Source: Fidelibacterota bacterium UBA7301 (GTDB taxonomy: Bacteria > Fidelibacterota > Marinisomatia > Marinisomatales > TCS55). From it: a stretch of DNA of 64,000 nt. The DNA lies in assembly GCA_002471845.1 (NCBI GenBank), contig DKQT01000032.1, positions 124,001-188,000 of the forward strand, in the 5' to 3' direction. This document shows, piece after piece, positions 21,879 through 29,982 of this stretch. The first letter of the stretch is position 1, and the number at the start of each line of letters is the position of its first letter. The notes under the pieces are model-generated. The model did not search any database. It was given only the letters and a program-made list of their open reading frames with translations, and had not been told where the DNA came from. Both the position numbers and the translations under genes were made by a program.

Positions 21879-21970
21879 TCTAGTTTATCCAAAATTGGAG
21901 CGGAATTTTACAGCTTTTATAACAAATAATTGAAGGAATAGATATAGAAAACAATAGATATAGATTCCTA

Positions 21971-22222
21971 TTATTTTCTTTGGCAGCGTGGGCAAAAATG
22001 TGTTCCCCGCTGACCGACATATATTTTCTTGATAACTCCACCGCAACGATTACACGGCAGCCCCGCCCGCCCAAAAACCATCAATTTATTTTTGTAATTA
22101 CCGGTGTGTTTTTCGCCATATGAGAAACTAATGATTGTAGTTCCATTATCTTTTATGGCGGCCTTTAAAATTGATTGAATAGAGGAATGAAGATTTGTAA
22201 TTTTTTTAGCCCCCAGAGTCAC
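21971..22222 (-). pseudogene. 3' fragment of formamidopyrimidine-DNA glycosylase (mutM/fpg)
   Basis: Eighty-three residues matching only the C-terminus of Fpg/MutM. It ends in the zinc finger with CNRCGG (about 57-62) and GQRGTHFCPRCQ, the DNA-binding end used in 8-oxoguanine repair, preceded by a piece of the helix-two-turn-helix domain. The N-terminal catalytic proline and most of the enzyme are missing. Homology stops near 22210, where a paaK fragment begins on the opposite strand, and an in-frame stop lies directly upstream. The GTG start is nominal; the fragment is not expected to function. Confidence 0.85.
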
Positions 22223-22457
22223 CAGTGAGATTCAAATCCTTCTTCAAGAGCCACCTCCGTCTGTTAAGCCACCTATGAAAATAAAGGTAGAGCACGGCGA
22301 ATTCCCGGGTGATTTGAATCAACTCAAAGCTGGCATAGAAGGACTGTTGCGAGAAAAACTTATTTTTAGCTCAAACGTCGAATTAGTACCTCCGGGTACA
22401 TTACCTAAATTCGAGTATAAAGCAAAACTAGTCAAGAAGGCCTACGAGGACAATTGA
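22209..22457 (+). pseudogene. 3' fragment of phenylacetate-CoA ligase (paaK-like)
   Basis: An open frame whose product matches only the C-terminal small domain of PaaK-type acyl-CoA ligases: VTSEIQILLQ (about 22218-22247), KPPMKIKVEHGEFPGD (22266-22313) and VELVPPGTLPKFEYKAK near the end. The adenylation domain is absent. It abuts the mutM fragment head-on at about 22210 and is followed at once by an IS30 transposase remnant, so both ends are rearrangement joints. The first ATG is 22275, but homology extends upstream of it. Judged nonfunctional. Confidence 0.75.
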
Positions 22458-22933
22458 TTGCCAAAGTAATCGGCGTTGATAAATCGACCGTTAGTCGAGA
22501 ACTTAAACGTAACAGCGGAAAGCGAGGCTATAGACCCAAACAGGTCAATGCATTTGCAAAAGACATACAACAGGGGAAGTCTGAAGATCGATTAGATAAC
22601 ATCACTTGGAGCTTTATAAAGTTATTGATAGAAAATGACTGGTTTCCAGAACAAATCCAGGATTGGATGAAAGAACATTTATCTTATTCCGTGAGTCATG
22701 AATGGATATACCAGTACATCCTTAAAGACAAACAAGCTGGTGGTTCTTTGTATCTTCATCCACGCTGCAAAAAGAAAACGAAAAAGCGCTATGGATCCAA
22801 TGACCGACGAACCAAGGAAAACACTGAAGATGCGATAAAACGACTGTTGAGTTCTATATCTGGGCAAGTTCATACGATTACATCGGATAATGGAAAAGAG
22901 CTTGCCAATCACGAGAAAATCGCAAAAAGGTAA
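22454..22933 (+). pseudogene. Degenerate IS30-family transposase remnant
   Basis: The product begins inside the IS30 helix-turn-helix (IGVDKSTVSRELKRN, about 7-21) and continues through the region WFPEQIQDWMKEH and HEWIYQYI typical of the family. At about residue 118 (GSNDRRTKEN) it jumps to the integrase-core segment VHTITSDNGKE. The intervening stretch, with the first catalytic Asp, is missing, and after SDNGKE-NHEKIAKR the frame stops before the rest of the core. It therefore has a lost 5' end, an internal deletion and a lost 3' end. No terminal inverted repeats were recognised. Confidence 0.85.
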
Positions 22934-22938
22934 AAATC

Positions 22939-23727
22939 ATGCTCCTGATATTTATACTTTTAGTTTGGTTTGCTATCCTTGTCATTTTTGGATTCACGAC
23001 CCCCGCAGGAAAGAATAATTTTTCTGACATAGTTTGGTACAGTCACCGCGGCCTTTTAAACCGCGAACCAGAGAATACTTGGGCAGCGTACAAAGCGGCC
23101 GTGGATGCCGGTTTTCCCGCTATTGAGCTGGATGTGGTTTCAACAAAAGATGGTAAAATTATTTGTTCGCACAATTTTGATCTGGAGAAAGCAACTGACA
23201 GTAGTGGATATATATATAAAAAAAGATGGTCAGAATTAGAGCAGATTAATGCAGCTGCGCACTGGCCCGGGGGGAACAAAAAAATGCCATTGCTTGAAGA
23301 TGTACTGATAAAATTACCCCGAGGGTATATAATTAATATTGAAATTAAAACACGAAAAATTTTTGATGGGTTATCGGCCATCAAAGTTACGCGTATGATT
23401 AGGCGCCTCAATATGCAGGGCCGTTCAATAATATCCAGTTTTAATCCCTTTTCACTACGACTGGTTAAATGTGTGGATCCATCGATTAAAACAGGCTTTC
23501 TGATTCAGACCGTGGGGATGTTATCTTTTATGCATTTTACAAGGGCGGACTATCTTCATCCTAGGGGCGATATTTTTAATAGCGATTTAAAGAATTATGC
23601 AAGGCGGCACAATTTGGAGTTAAACGTATGGACTGTGAATACAAAGTGCGGATTAGAATATTTTATAACCCAGGAGGTAAGCGGTGTAATTACGGATTGG
23701 AAGGAGCCAAGCCCCAAAGTGTTTTAA
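22939..23727 (+). CDS. Glycerophosphodiester phosphodiesterase family protein
   Basis: A 262-residue GDPD (UgpQ/GlpQ-like) TIM barrel that hydrolyses glycerophosphodiesters to glycerol 3-phosphate and alcohols. An N-terminal hydrophobic helix (1-20) would anchor it to the membrane facing the periplasm. Active-site elements: SHRG (about 35-38), PENTWAAYKAAVDAG, IELDV with the metal ligands (about 60-64), SHNF where most members have HD, and NIEIKT (about 130). The replacement of Asp by Asn in the second catalytic His-Asp pair is unusual. It sits intact between broken genes, 5 bases after the transposase remnant. Confidence 0.8.
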   Translation: MLLIFILLVWFAILVIFGFTTPAGKNNFSDIVWYSHRGLLNREPENTWAAYKAAVDAGFPAIELDVVSTKDGKIICSHNFDLEKATDSSGYIYKKRWSELEQINAAAHWPGGNKKMPLLEDVLIKLPRGYIINIEIKTRKIFDGLSAIKVTRMIRRLNMQGRSIISSFNPFSLRLVKCVDPSIKTGFLIQTVGMLSFMHFTRADYLHPRGDIFNSDLKNYARRHNLELNVWTVNTKCGLEYFITQEVSGVITDWKEPSPKVF

Positions 23728-23814
23728 TTTTAATAACGTTGCCCATATTATTTATACTATATACCGCAGTGGCTTCTGTCGGAGAGAGAAAAAGTAATTC
23801 TTTTTTAGATTGGG

Positions 23815-24033
23815 TTGTTTTTGGAACTGGCGAAGGTTTCACCGCCGACAGAAAAGCGCAAGTACCAGCCCTGTAGTATGAATAAAAGCGGGTCAGCAAC
23901 GTGCGGTGAAAACGTTCTTATGGAAAAAAATGGAAAAGAAATCCTCTTGGGGGGAAAGGAAGAATTAATCGTGAAAGAAGGGGAAACCATATTGATCAAG
24001 CCGCTAGGTGGCGGAGGGTTTGGAAAACCATGA
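23815..24033 (+). pseudogene. 3' fragment of hydantoinase B / 5-oxoprolinase beta (hyuB-like)
   Basis: The last about 55 residues read like the C-terminus of N-methylhydantoinase B/5-oxoprolinase: RKYQP, CGENVLMEKNGKEI, LIVKEGETILIKPLGGGG and FGKP, ending in the family's glycine-rich terminus. Just before, another frame reads GEGFTADRK, the expected preceding motif, so a single-base shift near 23855-23865 seems to break the frame. The rest of the large enzyme is absent. The stop overlaps the rhodanese start (ATGA, 24030-24033). Confidence 0.7.
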
Positions 24034-24335
24034 AATCAATCAGTGCCGTAGAATTTAAAAGGTCGAAGAACATATTCACGCTGCTGGATGTCCGGGGCGC
24101 GGATGAAATAGCCAAAGCCCGGATTGACCCCCATATTCACATTCCGATGAAGGAAATACCGGATCGTTACGTAGAGTTGGACAAAGAAAAGCCGGTGGTT
24201 GTAATCTGCCATACCGGTGTCCGGTCAGCGCACGTATGTTCATACCTAGAGCAGTTCGGTTATGATATGATTAATATGGAGGGCGGAATTGAGGCTTGGT
24301 CCTTGACGGTTGATCCGTCTGTGCCGCGTTACTAG
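24030..24335 (+). CDS. Rhodanese-like domain protein
   Basis: A 101-residue single rhodanese domain. The active-site loop is CHTGVRS (Cys60 to Ser66), the six-residue loop of sulfurtransferases, with conserved LLDVRGADE near 18-26 and GYDMINMEGGIEAW near 82-95. It would carry a persulfide on Cys60. The start overlaps the hyuB remnant by 4 bases, suggesting it once belonged to that operon. Its stop overlaps the end of the convergent membrane gene by 4 bases. Confidence 0.88.
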   Translation: MKSISAVEFKRSKNIFTLLDVRGADEIAKARIDPHIHIPMKEIPDRYVELDKEKPVVVICHTGVRSAHVCSYLEQFGYDMINMEGGIEAWSLTVDPSVPRY

Positions 24336-24976
24336 AGGTGAGAGGTTGTTTTTCCTGATTTCAAAATCCACAGAAAAAACCCAAATCCTCCTGTGAGGCC
24401 GACCCCGAAGAGAAACCAGGGAAAGGCAGATGGCATTACATTGGCCATGAGTTCTTTTCCGGGGAGGAGAAAAGATGTCAGGATTAAAATACAGGCAGCA
24501 ATCTCAGCTGCCCAAAATTTTGCTCCCAAAGTTAAATATATTTGTTTTTCACTTAAGTAAAGTCCCGTAATTCCAGCTGCAATCATTCCCAGCGATACGA
24601 GTATCGGCGCCAATACTGGACCAGTCCATATCCATGGAATCAGAAATAAGATATCCCACACGAGCAGATCCGCCGGCCAGTTTATTAGGATTTTGAGAAA
24701 CACATAATAAAAAATATCCCACAAGCCAAAGAGCGCAATAAACACGTAAAATTTGGTTTGGGGTGTTTTTGCGCTCAACTCAGCCGCTGCCCACAGCAGG
24801 ATCAAAGAAGCAACTTCCCGGATAAGTTCCACCCGCAGGACCATATCGTTCATCGGTATGTGTAGCAACTGAAATCCGCCGGCATAAAGTATCTGTCTGA
24901 TGTAAATGACCACCGCCGCTTCAATCATGCCGAAGGAAATCCCCCATGCCGCGAGCCAAAACAGGCGTTTTTTCAT
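24332..24976 (-). CDS. Multi-pass membrane protein of unknown function
   Basis: A 214-residue protein with about six hydrophobic segments, approximately residues 5-28, 52-66, 78-95, 101-140, 152-172 and 185-205. No known motif is recognised. The stretches MNDMVLRVELIREVASLILL and FYYVFLKILINWP carry the few charged residues near membrane edges. It follows purH by 24 bases on the same strand and could be the last cistron of the purine operon, though nothing links it to purines. Confidence 0.6.
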   Translation of the reverse strand: MKKRLFWLAAWGISFGMIEAAVVIYIRQILYAGGFQLLHIPMNDMVLRVELIREVASLILLWAAAELSAKTPQTKFYVFIALFGLWDIFYYVFLKILINWPADLLVWDILFLIPWIWTGPVLAPILVSLGMIAAGITGLYLSEKQIYLTLGAKFWAAEIAACILILTSFLLPGKELMANVMPSAFPWFLFGVGLTGGFGFFLWILKSGKTTSHL

Positions 24977-25000
24977 TGCATAACGACCGTATTAAATATT

Positions 25001-26554
25001 CTAATGTTTAAAGCACCGCGTACTGGTGAAGATCATGGCAATGCCGTACTCATTGCAGGCGTCAATCACTTCTTGATCTCTAATGGATCCCCCAGGCTGT
25101 ATCACCACCCCGAGCCCTGAATCTTTGATGGCGTCAATGCTGTCTCGAAAAGGGAAAAACGCATCCGATGCCAAAACAGCACCCTTAACATTTTCACCAC
25201 CCTTTCGCAATGCCATGTGGACTGCATCCACGCGGCTCACCTGTCCCGCACCAAGTCCCACCGTGGTATTATCTTTGGCGATCAAAATGCCGTTAGATTT
25301 GGCGTGGCGTAACACTTTCCATGTAAACAATGCAGTTTTAATCTCTTGTTCTGAAGGCTGTGCCTCTGTCACGACGGTTAAATTATCTTTGGACAATATT
25401 TTTGTATCCACATCTTGCACAAGCAACCCACCGTCCACATTTCTCACCTCCAGCTTTGGTGTGCGCTTTCCGAATTCACCAATTTCAAGAACGCGGAGAT
25501 TCTTTTTCTTTTTAAAAATGTCCAATGCTTCCGACTCAAAGTCTGGCGCTAATACAATTTCCACAAACACGGAGGTAATGGCCTCCGCGACGTCTTTTGT
25601 ACAGGTGTGATTAAAGGCAATGATACCGCCAAATGCGGAAAGAGAATCGGCATTAAATGCGCGAGTGTACACATCGAAAAGATCATCACCCACCGCCACA
25701 CCACATGGGTTGGCATGTTTTACTACCACACAAGCTGGCCGGTCAAATTCTCTCACGCAGGCCAAGGCGCCGTCGGCATCCATAATATTATTATAAGAAA
25801 GCTTTTTGCCTTGGTGGACGATGGCATTTAGGATATTGGGTTTGTTGTTCCCCGGGATTTTATACGAAGCAGCAAACTGATGGGGATTTTCACCATAGCG
25901 CATTTCAGAATGCTTTTCAAAAGTGATTGAAAAATCGTCGGATAGTTTTTCGTCCTTCAAATAATTGTGAATGATGGTGTCGTATTGGGCAGTGTGCCCG
26001 AAGGCTTTGGCGGAAAGTTTCTGTCGCGTTTCGAAAGAAATTTCTCCGGACTGTAATTCATCGGTGATGGTGGGATAGTCCGCTGGATTAACCAGCACAC
26101 AAACCCAGCCTACATTTTTCGCCGCTGAACGAATCATCGTAGGGCCGCCAATGTCCACATTTTCCAACGCCAAGGCAAGGTCGCACTCTTCCCGGGAAAT
26201 GGTTTCTGAAAACGGATAGAGATTGCAAACCACCAGGTCGATCCATTGAACATTATTGGCAGCCGCATCATCGCCATGTTGATCTCGCAGGCCGAGAATG
26301 CCGCCTTCAACGAGCGGATTTATAGTCTTCACGCGGCCGTCCATAATCTCAGGGAAATTTGTATAATCACTGACATCAGTGACGGAAATGCCCTCATCTT
26401 TCAGCACAGTGGCTGTTCCGCCGGTAGACAGGATTTCAATCCCGAGTTCATTTAAAGATTGAGCTAGTTCGACCACGCCTGTTTTATCGAATACGGAAAT
26501 GAGAGCCCGATTTATTTTTATCGGGGTCTGATTTAAAGTAGGATTATTTAACAT
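25001..26554 (-). CDS. purH: Bifunctional AICAR transformylase / IMP cyclohydrolase
   Basis: Catalyses the last two steps to IMP. The N-terminal MGS-like cyclohydrolase domain has ALISVFDKTGVVELAQSL (about 17-34), STGGT and DGRVKTI; the transformylase domain has MRYGENPHQ (about 220), KLSYNNIMDADGAL, VVKHANPCGVA (about 276-286) with the catalytic Lys-His pair, and the end TGGSIRDQEV-like segment VIQPGGSIRDQEVI. 517 residues is standard length. It is the last pur gene of the operon and overlaps purN by 11 bases. Confidence 0.97.
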   Translation of the reverse strand: MLNNPTLNQTPIKINRALISVFDKTGVVELAQSLNELGIEILSTGGTATVLKDEGISVTDVSDYTNFPEIMDGRVKTINPLVEGGILGLRDQHGDDAAANNVQWIDLVVCNLYPFSETISREECDLALALENVDIGGPTMIRSAAKNVGWVCVLVNPADYPTITDELQSGEISFETRQKLSAKAFGHTAQYDTIIHNYLKDEKLSDDFSITFEKHSEMRYGENPHQFAASYKIPGNNKPNILNAIVHQGKKLSYNNIMDADGALACVREFDRPACVVVKHANPCGVAVGDDLFDVYTRAFNADSLSAFGGIIAFNHTCTKDVAEAITSVFVEIVLAPDFESEALDIFKKKKNLRVLEIGEFGKRTPKLEVRNVDGGLLVQDVDTKILSKDNLTVVTEAQPSEQEIKTALFTWKVLRHAKSNGILIAKDNTTVGLGAGQVSRVDAVHMALRKGGENVKGAVLASDAFFPFRDSIDAIKDSGLGVVIQPGGSIRDQEVIDACNEYGIAMIFTSTRCFKH

Positions 26555-27128
26555 GAGAATTATTTTGTATTAATTGTATCGCTTCTATAAAAGCATCGCC
26601 TTCTAATTTTTGCACTTTTGTTTTCAGTGATTCCACCGTGTCATCCGAATCCACTGCACATTTTTTCTGAATCACTATTGGACCACCATCCACTTCTTTT
26701 GTTACAAAATGAATGGTGCAACCTGTTTCGGCGTCCCCATTTTTCAATACCTCTTCGTGGACGTTAGTGTCCATCCCGCCGGCATATTTTGGCAACAGCG
26801 AAGGATGGACGTTTAACATTCTGTCTTGCCATTCTCTGCAGAATTCCGCTGACAAAATCCGCATAAATCCAATGAGCAGAACTAAATCAACGGCATGATC
26901 TTTTAAAACGGCTGTCATTTCAGAATCGAATTCTTCTCTAGATTTTTCCTTATGGGAAATGAATACTGCCGGTACGCTGTGGTTTTCTGTTCGCTCTAGT
27001 ATATAAGCATTTTTCCGGTTGGACAGTACAACAGAAACCTCAGCGTCCAGCTCACCGGAAGCGATGGCATCGAGAATGGCTTGCAGGTCGGTGCCGTTAG
27101 TGGAGCCTAAAACACCGAGTTTTATCAT
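26544..27128 (-). CDS. purN: Phosphoribosylglycinamide formyltransferase 1
   Basis: Transfers formyl from 10-formyltetrahydrofolate to GAR, step three. Typical features: LGVLGSTNGTDLQAILDAI at the N-terminus (phosphate loop), VVLSNRKNAYILER, VLLIGFMRILSAEF, NVHPSLLPKYAG with the catalytic Asn/His (about 106-117), and TGCTIHFVTKEVDGG with the catalytic Asp (about 135-150). 194 residues is normal. Overlaps purD by 4 bases upstream. Confidence 0.96.
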   Translation of the reverse strand: MIKLGVLGSTNGTDLQAILDAIASGELDAEVSVVLSNRKNAYILERTENHSVPAVFISHKEKSREEFDSEMTAVLKDHAVDLVLLIGFMRILSAEFCREWQDRMLNVHPSLLPKYAGGMDTNVHEEVLKNGDAETGCTIHFVTKEVDGGPIVIQKKCAVDSDDTVESLKTKVQKLEGDAFIEAIQLIQNNSHVK

Positions 27129-28438
27129 TGCAATGAATTCATATGGTCGACACGTTTCTGGATAACTTCATTCGTCCCAATATCTTTTCGATGAAACAGT
27201 GGACCTTTAACTGCAGATATTTCTTTTTCAGCTGCTGCTTCCGCTTCTGTAATCGAACTAGCCATGCCCACTACTGCTACTGTTCGGCTCCCAGCTTCCA
27301 CTAGCTGGCCGTTTTGAATATCCACAGATGCGTAAAACAATCCGTCTGGATTGGAAACTCTTGAAATATCAATGGGCTTACCCTTCACTGGACTGTCAGG
27401 ATATCCATCCGGTACGGCATATTTACACACAGTAGCTTTGCGTTGGAATTGCACATCCACGTTTTCCAGTGTTCCATCCGCGACGGCGAGGCAGATTTCA
27501 ATAAAGTCAGATTCTAGGAGCGGTAAAACATTCATGGCTTCCGGGTCGCCAAACCGGGCATTGTATTCGATCAGTTTTACTTCGTTGGAAGTAGCTATAA
27601 AGCCACCGTAAAGAATGCCTTTGTATCCTTCACCGAATTTGTCTTTTAGCGCTTTTGCTGTGGATATGTTGATGGCATGTGCTGCGGTGATATCCGATTC
27701 CTGCAAAAACGGAAGGGAATGGTTTGCATCAGAATAAGTACCCATTCCGCCAGTGTTGGGGCCCGTATCACCCTCATAAGCTCGTTTATGATCCTGGACC
27801 GCAGGCATGTGTTTGAGCGTGTCCCCGTCGCAAAAACTCATGAGCGAGAATTCTTCCCCGACCAACTTTTTTTCAATGACAAATTCACCGCCACCGTCCA
27901 CCAATTCTTGGCAGTAGGCTAACGCTTCATCGTGGGAATGCAAATGATCGCCGGACACCTTTACGCCCTTGCCGCCCATGAGCCCATCGTATTTCACCAC
28001 GTAATTTTCTTCCAACTCTTCCAAAAAATCGGCCACACCTTCCAAGGAATCAAAGGTCTGATATTGGGGATCTCCCGGGATATCATATTCCCGCAACAGG
28101 TTTCTGGTAAAGGCTTTGGATGTTTCCAGTTGGGCAAGGTCTTTCTTGGGGCCGACGGTTTTTACGCCGGTTTTCCACAAGGCATCGGCAACACCGTTCT
28201 CAAGCGGATTTTCCGGTCCGATGATGGCCAGCGTTGCGGCGACCTCTTGGGCATAGTTCACCACAAAGTCCGGATCATTAATGCTGCCAACTGTCAATTC
28301 ATCACAGAGATCTGCAATCCCCGGGTTCATATTGGATGCAAAACAGTAGATTGTTTTTTCTTGAGTTGATTGATCCAAGGCCCGGACAATGGCATGCTCC
28401 CGAGCGCCTGAACCAATGACTAAAATTTTATGTTTCAT
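27125..28438 (-). CDS. purD: Phosphoribosylamine-glycine ligase (GAR synthetase)
   Basis: ATP-grasp enzyme forming GAR in step two, 437 residues. It opens with ILVIGSGAREHAIVRAL, then GPENPLENGVADAL, ETSKAFTRNLL, VVKYDGLMGGKGVKV (ATP-binding lysine), and the signature GDPEAMNVLPLLESD near residue 290. GPKKDLAQLETSKAFTR and some insertions look closer to archaeal PurD proteins than to E. coli PurD; that is an impression. A 65-base gap holding an inverted repeat separates it from purF. Confidence 0.95.
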   Translation of the reverse strand: MKHKILVIGSGAREHAIVRALDQSTQEKTIYCFASNMNPGIADLCDELTVGSINDPDFVVNYAQEVAATLAIIGPENPLENGVADALWKTGVKTVGPKKDLAQLETSKAFTRNLLREYDIPGDPQYQTFDSLEGVADFLEELEENYVVKYDGLMGGKGVKVSGDHLHSHDEALAYCQELVDGGGEFVIEKKLVGEEFSLMSFCDGDTLKHMPAVQDHKRAYEGDTGPNTGGMGTYSDANHSLPFLQESDITAAHAINISTAKALKDKFGEGYKGILYGGFIATSNEVKLIEYNARFGDPEAMNVLPLLESDFIEICLAVADGTLENVDVQFQRKATVCKYAVPDGYPDSPVKGKPIDISRVSNPDGLFYASVDIQNGQLVEAGSRTVAVVGMASSITEAEAAAEKEISAVKGPLFHRKDIGTNEVIQKRVDHMNSLQ

Positions 28439-28446
28439 TTATCCTA

Positions 28447-28506
28447 TAACGCAAAGTCGTAAAGTGTTTTAAATTTATTTCTCTGCGTCTTAGGGTCTTT
28501 GCGTTA
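28447..28506. repeat. Inverted repeat between purF and purD
   Basis: TAACGCAAAG at 28447-28456 and its exact complement CTTTGCGTTA at 28497-28506 form a 10-bp stem around a 40-base loop that also holds the related CTCTGCGTCT. The right arm includes the purF stop codon. It occupies the only sizeable gap inside the purine operon. It could be a mobile palindromic element or an RNA processing or attenuation site; no U-run supports simple termination. Confidence 0.6.
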
Positions 28507-29982
28507 GTCATTACCATTCCGATCATTCACGCGCATAGTTTCCATTTCGTCCATTTTTGCACCATCAATATCATTGACCACATAATTCCCATCAAGGCAG
28601 GCCATGCAGGGACGGTCAATATGATGATCACCCCTTCGCGTGACAGCTTCCGCAAGATCGTCTATTTTCTGGTACAGCAAAGCATCTACATTTAAATATG
28701 ATTTAATCTCATCTACATTCATGTTTCCGGCAATTAACTCCCCCCTGGTGGGCATATCCACGCCGTAAAAGCAGGGCGATTTCACCGGCGGACAGGCCAC
28801 CGCAAAATAAACTTCATTGGCGCCAAAATCCTTTAACATGCGGACGATTTCCCGGCTGGTGTTTCCCCGGACGATGCTGTCATCCATGATCATGACTTTT
28901 TTATCGCGGATTTCCAGCTCCTGGGGCACCAATTTATATTTCACGGACTTCTTTCGTTCCGCCTGTCCTGGCATAATAAAGGTTCGGCCGATGAACGTAT
29001 TTTTGTACAACCCTTCAGAATAACGGACACCCAACTCATGGGCAAATGAAAGCGCTGCTGTATTGGCCGTACTTGGGGCGGGGATGACAATGTCCGGTGT
29101 TTTATCGGGATGTTTTTTCTGCCATGCTTCCGCCAGGTTTTGTCCCATGCGCAGGCGCGCTCGGTACACGCTTACATCGTTTAGGGTGGCATCGGGGCGG
29201 GCGAAATATACATATTCAAAAATACAGGGATTAAACGTCTTCTTTATAAGCCGCTTGCTGAAAACCTGCCCGCTTTCATCCACATAGATCAACTCACCGG
29301 GCAGGACGGTCCCGGCGGGCTCATATCCCATGGCGTAGAACATGGTGTTTTCGGAAGCAAAAATATAATCTTTGCCGCCATTTCCATTGGGCCGCTGGCC
29401 CTTAACCAGGGGGCGAATTCCCTGGGGATCCCGAAAAACAACAAGACCCTTGCCAATAATAATGGATGTAACGGAATACGCACCCCTTACTTTATTAAAA
29501 ATGTTTTCAACGGCTTCGCACAGCAATTCAAAGAATTCTTCATTGGTCTGGGGCGGCACATCCCGATGCAAGCCGTCAGCAAATAAATGCAACAGCACTT
29601 CCGAATCGCTGGTTGTATTCAGGTAGCGGGTTTCCGTTTTAATCACCTCTGAAGCCAGTTCCTTGTAATTGGTCAAATTGCCGTTATGGGCCAGTGCAAT
29701 GCCGTAAGGTACGGACGTCCAAAAAGGCTGTACTTCTCCGTGGCTGAACCCGCCATGGGTAGGATAACGGTTGTGGGAAATACCGATATTACCCGTAAGC
29801 AGTTTCATATTCTCATTGTTGAAAATTTCTTTGGCCAGCCCCACTCCTTTTTCTTTGTGCATCCGGTCGTCATAGGTCATAATGCCCGCAGCATCCTGTC
29901 CTCGATGCTGCAGATGAATGATGCTGTCGTAGAGTTCGGCAGCGACAGGTTTATGAGAAAATATTCCGGCGATGCCGCACAT
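28504..29982 (-). CDS. purF: Amidophosphoribosyltransferase (PRPP to phosphoribosylamine)
   Basis: First committed step of purine synthesis, 492 residues. Cys2 follows the initiator Met directly (MCGIAGIF), so it becomes the N-terminal glutaminase nucleophile with no propeptide. The PRPP-binding motif VMIMDDSIVRGNTS is at 363-376. Cys253 (NPCIFEY), Cys404 (SPCFYG), Cys459 and Cys462 (PCMAC) match the four 4Fe-4S ligands of the Bacillus-type enzyme. Having the cluster cysteines but no propeptide is notable. Its start overlaps purB by one base. Confidence 0.97.
   Translation of the reverse strand: MCGIAGIFSHKPVAAELYDSIIHLQHRGQDAAGIMTYDDRMHKEKGVGLAKEIFNNENMKLLTGNIGISHNRYPTHGGFSHGEVQPFWTSVPYGIALAHNGNLTNYKELASEVIKTETRYLNTTSDSEVLLHLFADGLHRDVPPQTNEEFFELLCEAVENIFNKVRGAYSVTSIIIGKGLVVFRDPQGIRPLVKGQRPNGNGGKDYIFASENTMFYAMGYEPAGTVLPGELIYVDESGQVFSKRLIKKTFNPCIFEYVYFARPDATLNDVSVYRARLRMGQNLAEAWQKKHPDKTPDIVIPAPSTANTAALSFAHELGVRYSEGLYKNTFIGRTFIMPGQAERKKSVKYKLVPQELEIRDKKVMIMDDSIVRGNTSREIVRMLKDFGANEVYFAVACPPVKSPCFYGVDMPTRGELIAGNMNVDEIKSYLNVDALLYQKIDDLAEAVTRRGDHHIDRPCMACLDGNYVVNDIDGAKMDEMETMRVNDRNGND

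Noticed and set aside
22203..22275. tRNA 3' end as integration site at the mutM/paaK joint
   Set aside because: The flanking bases do not form a T-arm, and both sides are explained as coding fragments.
23628..23876. 82-codon frame overlapping the GDPD end with one membrane-like stretch
   Set aside because: First part is GDPD in another frame; the end contains a piece of the hyuB remnant. Not an independent gene.
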